From the NCBI RefSeq assembly GCF_900541605.1, contig NZ_UQKJ01000108.1:1-6475 (forward strand): 6,475 bases of DNA, given 5' to 3'. Position numbers and translations under genes: made by a program. Below, one piece after another: positions 1 to 4,826 of this stretch (positions are counted from its first letter, which is position 1; the number at the start of each line of letters is the position of its first letter). Below the pieces are notes generated by a model. It was given only the letters and a program-made list of their open reading frames with translations, was not told the origin of the DNA and searched no databases. Origin of the DNA: an uncultured Dialister sp. GTDB taxonomy: Bacteria; Bacillota; Negativicutes; Veillonellales; Dialisteraceae.

Positions 1-137
1 CCCAATCCCATCAGTTTCCATTAGCTAACCCCAGCCCGTTGGGCAGCCCCTTCCCAAGGAAGGGGCCTACTGCAGAGGCAATTGTCTGTTTGGGGGATAG
101 AGTCATCAGGATCCCATCTGCGGCGAAGCCGCGGGAC
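1..137 (+). repeat. Intergenic mosaic repeat, copy 1 (partial at left edge)
   Basis: No gene is supported here. The stretch is a series of short modules that recur elsewhere in the window. It has a CATCAG...TTAGCTAACC segment (about 9-32), a perfect 9-bp hairpin GCCCCTTCC/GGAAGGGGC (46-54 with 58-66), a CTACTG...GAGTCATCAGGAT segment (about 68-113) and a GCGGC/GCCGC hairpin (121-134). The same order on the minus strand is seen at 2285-2057, and part of it at 6414-6475. The heptamer array at 138-165 follows directly. The module leads into the brnQ promoter. The modules are read directly from the sequence; their origin and function are unknown. Confidence 0.75.
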
Positions 138-165
138 CTCAACTCTCAAATCTCAACTCTCAACT
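138..165 (+). repeat. Heptamer array 1 (4 x 7 bp)
   Basis: Four tandem heptamers with no spacers: CTCAACT in positions 1, 3 and 4 and the variant CTCAAAT in position 2, followed by CTTT. It ends 11 bases before the brnQ -35 hexamer and is oriented with the gene. Three further arrays of exactly the same length lie at 3767-3794 (+), 3433-3406 (-) and 4354-4327 (-). Confidence 0.9.
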
Positions 166-176
166 CTTTCTTTTCC

Positions 177-205
177 TTGACTTACTATATTTATCATGCT
201 AGAAT
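177..205 (+). promoter_or_regulatory. brnQ promoter (sigma-A/sigma-70 type)
   Basis: TTGACT (177-182), a 17-bp spacer and TAGAAT (200-205) preceded by the extended -10 dinucleotide TG (197-198). Transcription should begin near 212, so the RNA would carry the whole T-box leader. The fit to consensus is close (5/6 at each hexamer, ideal spacing). Confidence 0.8.
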
Positions 206-211
206 ACATTC

Positions 212-440
212 AAGTCATACAAAGTAACAAGGATCGGAATCAGGCTTTGGAGTCTTCCCAGAGAGGCAGTAGATGGTGCGAACTGCTGGAGTGAAGGAGC
301 CGCGTCAACCGGGAGTTCCTGCTCTGAGCCATAGGCCAGGAGCAGGCGGCAGTACCGTTATCGCTGAATCAAGTATGTGGACAAGGTGGTACCTCACAGA
401 TTCTGTGCCCTGTCGGATTTTTCCGGCAGGGCTTTTCTTA
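212..440 (+). promoter_or_regulatory. T-box riboswitch controlling brnQ
   Basis: This RNA leader senses uncharged tRNA and allows read-through into brnQ when the cognate amino acid is scarce. Stem I is visible: AGAGAGG at about 270-277, an apical hairpin GCAGT/ACTGC around a GATGGTGCGA-type loop, and a lower stem with CTCTGAGCC at 322-330. A stem III-like segment with TACCGTTATC (353-362) follows. The T-box core AAGGTGGTACC is at 383-393; its TGGT would pair with an ACCA tRNA end. GACA(A)GG (380-386) can pair with CCTGTC (409-414) to form the antiterminator, which uses the 5' half of the terminator stem. In the specifier region GGGAGTTCC (311-319) the likely codon is GTT (Val, 315-317). TTC (Phe, 316-318) is the alternative, and I cannot settle the register by eye. 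A valine signal suits a branched-chain amino acid carrier. Confidence 0.93.
407..439 (+). terminator. T-box regulatory terminator
   Basis: GCCCTGTCGG (407-416) pairs with CCGGCAGGGC (423-432) in a 10-bp stem with one G-T (G-U in RNA) pair and a six-base loop. TTTTCTT follows. Bases 409-414 are shared with the antiterminator helix, so the two structures exclude each other. Confidence 0.92.
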
Positions 441-481
441 TGTCCCGCCGGCAGTTATGTTCTGAAAAGGAGCTGTATGTT

Positions 482-1807
482 ATGAAGAAATCGACCAATT
501 CCCTCATCCCCATCGGGCTCATGCTTTTCGCCCTGTTCTTTGGCGCCGGCAACCTGATATTCCCTGTATTTATGGGACAGAATTCCGGCGTCAATACCAT
601 TCCTGCCACCATCGGCTTCCTTCTGACCGGCGTGGGCCTCCCTATCCTGGCGGTGGCGGCCATCGGCTATTCCGGCAGTGACCTCCAGGCCCTGGCTTCC
701 CGGATCCATCCGAAGTACGCCGTTTTCTTCACCGTCCTCCTGTACATAACCATTGGGCCGGCCTTCGCCACGCCCCGTACCGCCACCACGTCCTTTGAAA
801 TCGCCGTGGCTCCCTTCTTCGGAAGTGCCATGAAGCAGATGGCCCTCTATGTTTTCTGCTTTATTTTCTTCGTCGTTTCCTGGTGGCTCTCCGTCACTCC
901 TACGAAACTGGTGAATCGTATCGGCAAGGTCATTACGCCGGTGCTCCTCCTCTTCCTGGCACTCCTCTTTGTGTTCTCCATTATCCATCCCATGGGACCC
1001 TGGCAGCCGGCCACCGACAGCTACCGGGACGGTATAAAGGCCCTCACCCAGGGTTTCCTGGATGGCTACGGCACCATGGATGCCCTGGCAGCCTTCGTCT
1101 TTGGCATTATTGTCATCAATTCTGTCCGCCAGTACGGGGCGAAGACCAATGAAGAAGTGGCCCTGAGCACCCTGAAGAGCGGCCTCATCGCCGGTTTCTT
1201 CCTCGCCATCATTTACGTATTCCTCTGCTTCCTGGGCGCCTCCTCCGTCACCACCCTGGGCATGCAGGAAAACGGCGCCGGCGTCCTGGTCGGCAGCGCC
1301 CGGTACTACTTCGGCTCCTACGGCCGCATCGTCATGGGGGTCATCGTACTTCTGGCCTGCCTCACCACCAGCGTAGGCCTCATCACCGCCTGCGGCGAGT
1401 ACTTCTCCCGCCTCATTCCGGCCCTGTCCTACTCCATGTGGGTGTCCGCCTTCTCCATCGCTTCCTTCTTCGTTGCCCTCTTCGGCCTCACCACCATCAT
1501 CAAAGCCGCCATTCCGGTGCTCATGTTCCTTTACCCCCTCACTATTTCCCTGGTACTCCTCACCTTCACCCATGCCCTCTTCGGCGGCTACCGGTCCGTA
1601 TACCGCATGGCCACCCTCTTCACCTTCGTTCCTTCCCTCTATGACGGCATTCACACCGCCGGCCTGTCCCTGGGAGCCCTGGACAGCCTCATGGCTTCCC
1701 TGCCCCTCGCCAGCTACGGCCTTGGCTGGGTCTCCTTCTGCATCGCCGGCCTCATCATCGGTGCCATAGCCTCCCGCTTCTCCAGCGCCAAGGCAGTGCA
1801 GGAGTAG
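482..1807 (+). CDS. brnQ: BrnQ branched-chain amino acid transport system carrier
   Basis: A secondary carrier of the LIVCS family that imports leucine, isoleucine and valine across the cytoplasmic membrane, typically with Na+ or H+. The product is 441 residues, the usual family length, and hydrophobic throughout with about 12 predicted membrane segments. The N-terminal family signature FALFFGAGNLIFP is at residues 16-28, and a second conserved stretch, TIGPAFATPRT, is at 90-100. The start at 482 is chosen because AAAAGGAG (465-472) lies nine bases upstream and the protein then begins MKKSTNS, as the family does. The longer frame from 377 would run through the T-box terminator and is not credible. 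The gene is monocistronic and controlled by the T-box leader. It is convergent with the kinase gene, about 600 bp away. Identity is secure at family level; the preferred substrate among Leu, Ile and Val is not visible in the protein. Confidence 0.95.
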   Translation: MKKSTNSLIPIGLMLFALFFGAGNLIFPVFMGQNSGVNTIPATIGFLLTGVGLPILAVAAIGYSGSDLQALASRIHPKYAVFFTVLLYITIGPAFATPRTATTSFEIAVAPFFGSAMKQMALYVFCFIFFVVSWWLSVTPTKLVNRIGKVITPVLLLFLALLFVFSIIHPMGPWQPATDSYRDGIKALTQGFLDGYGTMDALAAFVFGIIVINSVRQYGAKTNEEVALSTLKSGLIAGFFLAIIYVFLCFLGASSVTTLGMQENGAGVLVGSARYYFGSYGRIVMGVIVLLACLTTSVGLITACGEYFSRLIPALSYSMWVSAFSIASFFVALFGLTTIIKAAIPVLMFLYPLTISLVLLTFTHALFGGYRSVYRMATLFTFVPSLYDGIHTAGLSLGALDSLMASLPLASYGLGWVSFCIAGLIIGAIASRFSSAKAVQE

Positions 1808-2056
1808 CCGCGAAGCGGCAATCCATCCTGCGGCTTTGCCGCGGCCCTTCTCCAAGGGCCTGCATGCTGGCGGGTATCTTATAATATTGAGGATATAGGT
1901 CAGGCAAGTGCCCCCTTAGAGAAGGGGGCAGCCCAAAGGGCGGGGGATGGATTCGCCGCGAAGCGGCTGGTATTTTATCAGAAAACGGTCTGAGCAGCTT
2001 TAGCGAGAGCCCCCTCCGTCGCCTGCGGCGCCACCTCCCCCATAGATGGGGGAGGT
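1808..2056. repeat. Intergenic hairpin repeats downstream of brnQ
   Basis: No gene is supported. The region holds several compact palindromes: a GCGGC-TTT-GCCGC hairpin near 1832-1844, TGCCCCCTT/AAGGGGGCA (1909-1917 with 1922-1930), and ACCTCCCCCAT/ATGGGGGAGGT (2033-2043 with 2046-2056). The CGCGAAGCGGC motif occurs twice (about 1810 and 1956). None carries a T-tract, so I do not call a dedicated brnQ terminator here. About 1862-1905 is AT-richer, includes TATAAT, and has no reading frame behind it. These look like REP-type intergenic repeats. Confidence 0.65.
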
Positions 2057-2350
2057 AAGGTAAAAGATGCAGTAGCTCCGCCGCTGCTGGAATCCTGATG
2101 ACTCCAGCCCCTAAACGGACAAATGACTCTACAGTAGGCTCCTTCCTTGGGAAGGAGCTGCCCACGTGAGCGCAGGTCCTGCAGAGGACCTGCGAGGCCG
2201 GCCCAAGTTGGCGCTTATACTGCACATTAAAGCGCTTTCCTTTCGGGGCCGGCCATGAGGTTAGCTGATGGGGACTGATGAAAGCGCCGCAGGCGAATCA
2301 GCTTTCCTAGAAGCTAGCAGCCAGCAGCTAAAAGCCCCGCCTGTTCGCAC
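2057..2350 (-). repeat. Intergenic mosaic repeat, copy 2
   Basis: Read on the minus strand from 2350, this has the same modules as elsewhere: a 66-bp unit starting GTGCGAAC and ending TGCGGCG (2350 to 2285), a CAGCTAACC segment (about 2270), the CCTTCC/GGAAGG hairpin (2138-2146 with 2150-2158) and the CTACTG...GAGTCATCAGGAT segment (about 2137 to 2092). Two extra palindromes are inserted in the middle. One is a perfect 10-bp stem, CGCAGGTCCT/AGGACCTGCG (2171-2180 with 2185-2194). The other is a nested hairpin with GGCCGGCCC (2196-2204), GCGCTT (2211-2216), AAGCGC (2230-2235) and GGGCCGGCC (2246-2254). No protein gene is credible here. Confidence 0.7.
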
Positions 2351-2365
2351 GACTCCCATCCACAT

Positions 2366-2407
2366 ATGAAAAAAGCTCCATCGGTTTCCCGATGGAGCTT
2401 TTTTCAT
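2366..2407 (-). terminator. Intrinsic terminator of the ROK kinase gene, probably bidirectional
   Basis: A 19-bp perfect stem (2366-2384 with 2389-2407) closes on a four-base loop; its centre is GCTCCATCGG/CCGATGGAGC. A-tracts and T-tracts flank both sides, so it should work in either direction. It begins three bases past the kinase stop codon and could also catch brnQ read-through from the other side. Confidence 0.93.
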
Positions 2408-2410
2408 CTC

Positions 2411-3343
2411 TTATTCATGATTTGCATTTTCCCAGGCCCGTTTGCCCAGTTCGATGGCCCCCGTAAGGCCGGCGTGGTCTCCCAGGGCCGGCGGTACGAT
2501 GTATTCTGCCAGGCGGCTGTCCACCATATCCGAATGGATGTAGCCGGCCAGGTTCTTCTTCACTTCCGCCCGTACCATGTCGAAGAGCCCTTCCTGGTGC
2601 ATGACGCCGCCGCCGATGATGATCCGGTCCGGCGAATAGAGGAGTACCAGGTTTGATACCCCCTGGCCCAGATAGTAGGCTTCCATTTCCCAGACTTCCT
2701 TCCGGTTGTGGAGCGTTTCTCCCGGAGCGCCCCAGCGCTTCTGGATAGCCGGTCCGCAGGCATAGCCTTCCAGGCACCCGCCGGGGAGGAAGGAATCCTT
2801 ATGGAAGGGGCAGCTCCCTTCATAGGTATCCTTCGGATGACGCTGGATGAGCATGTGCCCCGCTTCCGGATGGACGAGGCCGTGGAGCAGTTTTCCATCG
2901 CAGTACAAGCCTACGCCGATACCGGTACCTACGGTCATGTAGGACACCACAGGGCATCCCATGCCGGCGCCGTATACCGCTTCTCCCAGGGCCGCCCCGT
3001 TCACGTCCGTATCAAATTCGATAGGTACCGAAAGGGCCCTGGCAAAGGGACCTACGAAGTCCACATCCTGCCAGCCCTTCTTCGGGGTGGCTTTGATGTA
3101 CCCGTAGGTGGGAGAATCTTTCTTCAGGTCCAGGGGCCCGAAGCTTGCAATTCCCAGTGATTCGATGGAATACTGCTTGAACCAGTTAATAATTTCCGGG
3201 AGCACCTGGGCCGCCGTGGTGGTGGGGAACCGCATTTCCGAAAGAATCCGGATCTTCCCATCCCTCACTTCACCTACGCCGCAAATAATCTTGGTACCGC
3301 CTGCTTCTATGCCGCCAATTAAAATTTTGACACGCCTCCTCAT
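2411..3343 (-). CDS. scrK: ROK-family sugar kinase, fructokinase type (GmuE/ScrK-like)
   Basis: ATP-dependent cytoplasmic sugar kinase, most likely fructose to fructose-6-phosphate. The frame gives 310 residues, close to the roughly 290-300 usual for the family. The nucleotide-binding start GGIEAGGTK is at residues 10-18. FDTDVNGAALGE (110-121) carries the presumed catalytic Asp113. TVGTGIGVG (137-145) is the second phosphate-binding segment. The ROK zinc site is seen as His163, Cys178-Pro-Phe-His181 and Cys190, followed by LEGYACGPA. The spacing between His181 and Cys190 is wider than the CPFHxxC arrangement I know from this subfamily. The ATG at 3343 lacks a Shine-Dalgarno, while AGGAGG (3340-3335) lies inside codons 2-3. 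It is placed for an ATT start at 3325, which would give MLIGGIEAGGTK as in relatives. The gene is monocistronic. Family assignment is firm; fructose specificity is inferred. Confidence 0.92.
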   Translation of the reverse strand: MRRRVKILIGGIEAGGTKIICGVGEVRDGKIRILSEMRFPTTTAAQVLPEIINWFKQYSIESLGIASFGPLDLKKDSPTYGYIKATPKKGWQDVDFVGPFARALSVPIEFDTDVNGAALGEAVYGAGMGCPVVSYMTVGTGIGVGLYCDGKLLHGLVHPEAGHMLIQRHPKDTYEGSCPFHKDSFLPGGCLEGYACGPAIQKRWGAPGETLHNRKEVWEMEAYYLGQGVSNLVLLYSPDRIIIGGGVMHQEGLFDMVRAEVKKNLAGYIHSDMVDSRLAEYIVPPALGDHAGLTGAIELGKRAWENANHE

Positions 3344-3363
3344 ACGAAAAAGTCACTCGTATC

Positions 3364-3392
3364 AGTGTATAATATATGGCTCTTTTTTTCAA
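3364..3392 (-). promoter_or_regulatory. Candidate promoter of the ROK kinase gene
   Basis: On the minus strand TTGAAA (3392-3387) is followed after 17 bp by TACACT (3369-3364). An overlapping TATTAT (3374-3369) is an alternative -10 with poorer spacing. Transcription would begin near 3357, only about 14 bases before the ATG but about 32 before the alternative ATT start with its AGGAGG. Confidence 0.5.
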
Positions 3393-3405
3393 TGAAAAAA
3401 GAAAG

Positions 3406-3433
3406 AGTTGAGGAAAGAGAGTTGAGAGTTGAG
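3406..3433 (-). repeat. Heptamer array 3 (4 x 7 bp)
   Basis: Read on the minus strand, four tandem heptamers: CTCAACT in positions 1, 2 and 4 and the variant CTCTTTC in position 3, then CTTT. It ends 13 bases upstream of the kinase -35 and points the same way as the gene. It is preceded by the GCGGC/GCCGC hairpin (3437-3452), as in array 1. Confidence 0.9.
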
Positions 3434-3734
3434 GTCCCGCGGCTTTGCCGCAGAACGGATGCTGATGTGCAGAGTCATTGGCCCGGTGTTTCCGTCACCC
3501 ATCATGCCGTAAGCTGTTCAGCTTTCCTAAGAGCTAGGGAAGCGCTGATTAATTCGCAGAGTCAGATTTTATAAGGATTTTTATGCACTGCTTCGTCATA
3601 ACTCTCCTTAAATAGCTCGCTATTCGCGTCGAGTTATTCCTCGCATTGCATAAAAATCCAAGAATAAAATCTGACAACGATTTAATCAGTGCTTCCCTAG
3701 AGGCTAAAAGCTAGAAGCCCCCGCCCGTTCGCAC
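3434..3734 (-). repeat. Intergenic mosaic repeat, copy 3, interrupted by a 167-bp element
   Basis: On the minus strand a GTGCGAAC-headed module runs from 3734 to about 3506, split by the near-palindrome at 3700-3534. Without that insert it is about 62-66 bp, like the intact copies at 2350-2285, 6261-6327 and 6347-6413. A diverged middle segment and the GCGGC/GCCGC hairpin follow, leading into heptamer array 3. There is no protein gene in this gap. Confidence 0.75.
3534..3700. mobile_element. MITE-like 167-bp near-palindromic element
   Basis: The two halves form one long imperfect inverted repeat. The outer arms 3534-3552 and 3682-3700 pair over 19 bp with one wobble (CTAGGGAAGC...GCTTCCCTAG). 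GTCAGATTTTAT (3561-3572) pairs with 3664-3675, GGATTTTTATGCA (3575-3587) with 3647-3659, and ATAACTC (3598-3604) with 3631-3637; the centre is AATAGCTCGCTATT (3611-3624). It interrupts a mosaic module, and leaving a single CTAG restores the module length, so CTAG (or TA within it) is probably the duplicated target. It contains no transposase. The TIR recalls IS5- or IS630-type ends, but that is inference. Confidence 0.8.
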
Positions 3735-3766
3735 GTGAGATTAGCTTCCCCGTGCCACAGCCGGAC

Positions 3767-3794
3767 CTCAACTCTCAACTCTCAAATCTCAACT
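3767..3794 (+). repeat. Heptamer array 2 (4 x 7 bp)
   Basis: Four tandem heptamers: CTCAACT in positions 1, 2 and 4 and the variant CTCAAAT in position 3, then CTTTTT. It follows a short GCCACAGCCGGAC segment. Unlike the other three arrays it does not lie upstream of a promoter. It runs head-on into the 3' end of the lipoprotein gene, whose stop codon (3791-3789 on the minus strand) falls inside the array. Confidence 0.9.
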
Positions 3795-4253
3795 CTTTTT
3801 CTCAAAATGCACCCGTCCCATCACCTTTTCCGCCGCCTCCGGAGGCAGATGGGTGGCACCGTAGGCCCAGGTTTTATCTCCTACCGGGAACAGGTAATAA
3901 TCCACCATGCCCTCAGGACCGGCGGCGCTGAAGAAAATATAAGAATCCTCATCCCTGTGGATTTCCGAGGGCACCTTGCTGACGCTCTTCTTCTGGGCTA
4001 TGGCCATGTCCTTCGTAATGAAGGCGAACCGTATCATGACCTTCTTCTTCTGGTACACCATGAGTACCCCATTCACATAGTCAATGTCAAAATGATCGCC
4101 GCCGTCCAGGGTCACATCGATTTTCTCCCCCGTATCCGGCGTAATGGTGATGGTCTTCTTCTCACTGCCGCAGGCAGAAAGCCCCAGAACCATCACAAAA
4201 AGGGAAAGCAGAACCAGTCCCCGCTTCCACCATTGCCGTATATATGAAATCAT
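3789..4253 (-). CDS. Small lipoprotein of unknown function
   Basis: I do not recognise the family. Starting at 4253 the product is 154 residues with a classic lipoprotein signal: Arg/Lys/Trp-rich n-region (residues 6-11), hydrophobic core (12-24) and lipobox LSAC with the lipidated Cys at 28. The mature part, about 127 residues, is hydrophilic and mixed-charge with a probable beta-rich region (FDIDYVNGVLMVYQ, then VMIRFAFITKD) and no membrane segment. It should be anchored on the outer face of the cytoplasmic membrane or in the cell envelope. Start choice: GGGAGG (4267-4262) is nine bases before this ATG but abuts the ATG at 4262, which could be used instead (157 residues). The longer frame from 4433 runs through repeat DNA and is rejected. 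The last codons and the TGA overlap heptamer array 2. It is monocistronic. Confidence 0.85.
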   Translation of the reverse strand: MISYIRQWWKRGLVLLSLFVMVLGLSACGSEKKTITITPDTGEKIDVTLDGGDHFDIDYVNGVLMVYQKKKVMIRFAFITKDMAIAQKKSVSKVPSEIHRDEDSYIFFSAAGPEGMVDYYLFPVGDKTWAYGATHLPPEAAEKVMGRVHFEKKS

Positions 4254-4286
4254 CGCAATCATCCTCCCAACCTTTCTCCATTGGGT

Positions 4287-4295
4287 ATTGTAGCA
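4287..4295 (-). promoter_or_regulatory. Extended -10 promoter of the lipoprotein gene
   Basis: On the minus strand TGCTACAAT gives an extended -10 (TACAAT at 4292-4287). I see no good -35 at the usual distance. The predicted start near 4280 leaves a leader of about 27 bases containing the GGGAGG ribosome binding site. Confidence 0.55.
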
Positions 4296-4326
4296 CAAGG
4301 CCAGCGGCTTCGCCGGAAAAAGATAG

Positions 4327-4354
4327 AGTTGAGAGTTGAGGAAAGAGAGTTGAG
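4327..4354 (-). repeat. Heptamer array 4 (4 x 7 bp)
   Basis: Read on the minus strand, four tandem heptamers: CTCAACT in positions 1, 3 and 4 and the variant CTCTTTC in position 2, then CTAT. It lies about 35 bases upstream of the lipoprotein -10 and points with the gene. Between it and the promoter is a GGCGAAGCC hairpin core. Confidence 0.9.
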
Positions 4355-4355
4355 G

Positions 4356-4437
4356 CTCAGCGATGCCACCGCTGAGACAATAGATGCCCACAGGTGCCCG
4401 GCGCCGGAATTCCGACCGCAGACCAGTGGGCATTTTT
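4356..4437 (+). other. Two hairpins, the second terminator-like, in a gene-free gap
   Basis: CTCAGCG/CGCTGAG (4356-4362 with 4370-4376) is a perfect 7-bp hairpin. Next to it ATGCCCAC (4384-4391) pairs with GTGGGCAT (4426-4433), extended after one mismatch by GGT/ACC, and runs into TTTTT (4433-4437). On the plus strand this resembles an intrinsic terminator with a large, GC-rich, itself structured loop. No plus-strand gene precedes it, so its role is unclear. It could be a remnant. Confidence 0.4.
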
Positions 4438-4474
4438 AGCTATCATCTCTCAGAAAAACGGACTCTACTCTAAC

Positions 4475-4705
4475 TCGTCATTTCGAGCGGTGGGAGCATG
4501 CTACATAAGAATACAGCCCAAAACCGCTACAGCTTCGAGGAGCCCCGAAATCTTTCTTGTGGTCGGGAATACAGATCTTTTCTCTCTACTTTCAGGAGTT
4601 GTAACACCGTCACAGGCATTTACCCGGGAGATTTCTCGACTCTCTCTCACATACGATTCTTATGGTTACTATCGTCACGGCGCTTACCACCGCTCGAAAT
4701 GACGA
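4475..4705. mobile_element. MITE-like element with 19-bp terminal inverted repeats
   Basis: The ends are perfect 19-bp inverted copies (4475-4493 and 4687-4705), TCGTCATTTCGAGCGGTGG and its complement. A looser outer pairing, GACTCT (4461-4466) with AGAGTC (4715-4720), hints at a larger unit. Internal segments such as GAAATCTTTC and GAGATTTCTCGACT resemble the TCATTTCGAGCG/GAGATTTCTC repeats found in many bacterial genomes. There is no transposase and no credible reading frame, and I see no clear target-site duplication. It is probably a non-autonomous or relic element. Confidence 0.7.
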
Positions 4706-4760
4706 TATGCGGTAAGAGTCAGTAACAGGGGAAACCGGCTGGCGGTGGCCAGTCAGTGCC

Positions 4761-4807
4761 ATGGGTTGAATCAACCCATCCAACCTTCTCAACCATTCCA
4801 ACCTGCC
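4761..4807. repeat. Palindrome plus nonamer array (CAACC every 9 bp)
   Basis: ATGGGTTGA-A-TCAACCCAT (4761-4779) is a perfect 9-bp palindrome around one base. It runs into four copies of CAACC at 4772, 4781, 4790 and 4799, an exact 9-bp period with variable last four bases. It lies 20 bases past the MATE stop codon. There is no T-tract, so a terminator role is unproven. The stretch 4706-4760 has only a weak CTGGC/GCCAG hairpin (about 4739-4752). Confidence 0.7.
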
Positions 4808-4826
4808 CCATTGTCTCACTAACCCA

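Noticed and set aside
138..165. Heptamer arrays as CRISPR repeats
   Set aside because: The units are 7 bp and directly adjacent, with no spacers and no cas genes.
39..227. 62-codon plus-strand frame at the left edge
   Set aside because: It consists of mosaic repeat, the heptamer array and the brnQ promoter, so it is not a gene.
377..481. N-terminal extension of BrnQ from the ATG at 377
   Set aside because: It would be translated through the T-box terminator and lacks a ribosome binding site; the ATG at 482 has an excellent one.
455..1855. Long minus-strand reading frame (466 codons) opposite brnQ
   Set aside because: It mirrors the strong third-position bias of brnQ, is extremely rich in Gly and Glu with no recognisable domain, and has no ribosome binding site. 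It is a shadow frame.
1878..1900. TATAAT-containing AT-rich patch as a promoter
   Set aside because: There is no -35 at a suitable distance and no reading frame or RNA gene downstream; only repeats follow.
1755..2225. Minus-strand frame of 156 codons in the brnQ-kinase gap
   Set aside because: It is made of hairpin repeats, is Arg and Pro rich, and overlaps the brnQ end without any start signal.
4254..4433. N-terminal extension of the lipoprotein from 4433
   Set aside because: It crosses repeat DNA and the promoter, and would place the signal peptide in mid-protein.
4394..4725. Two short plus-strand frames over the MITE-like element
   Set aside because: They span the inverted-repeat ends and a terminator-like hairpin, have no ribosome binding site, and resemble no known transposase.
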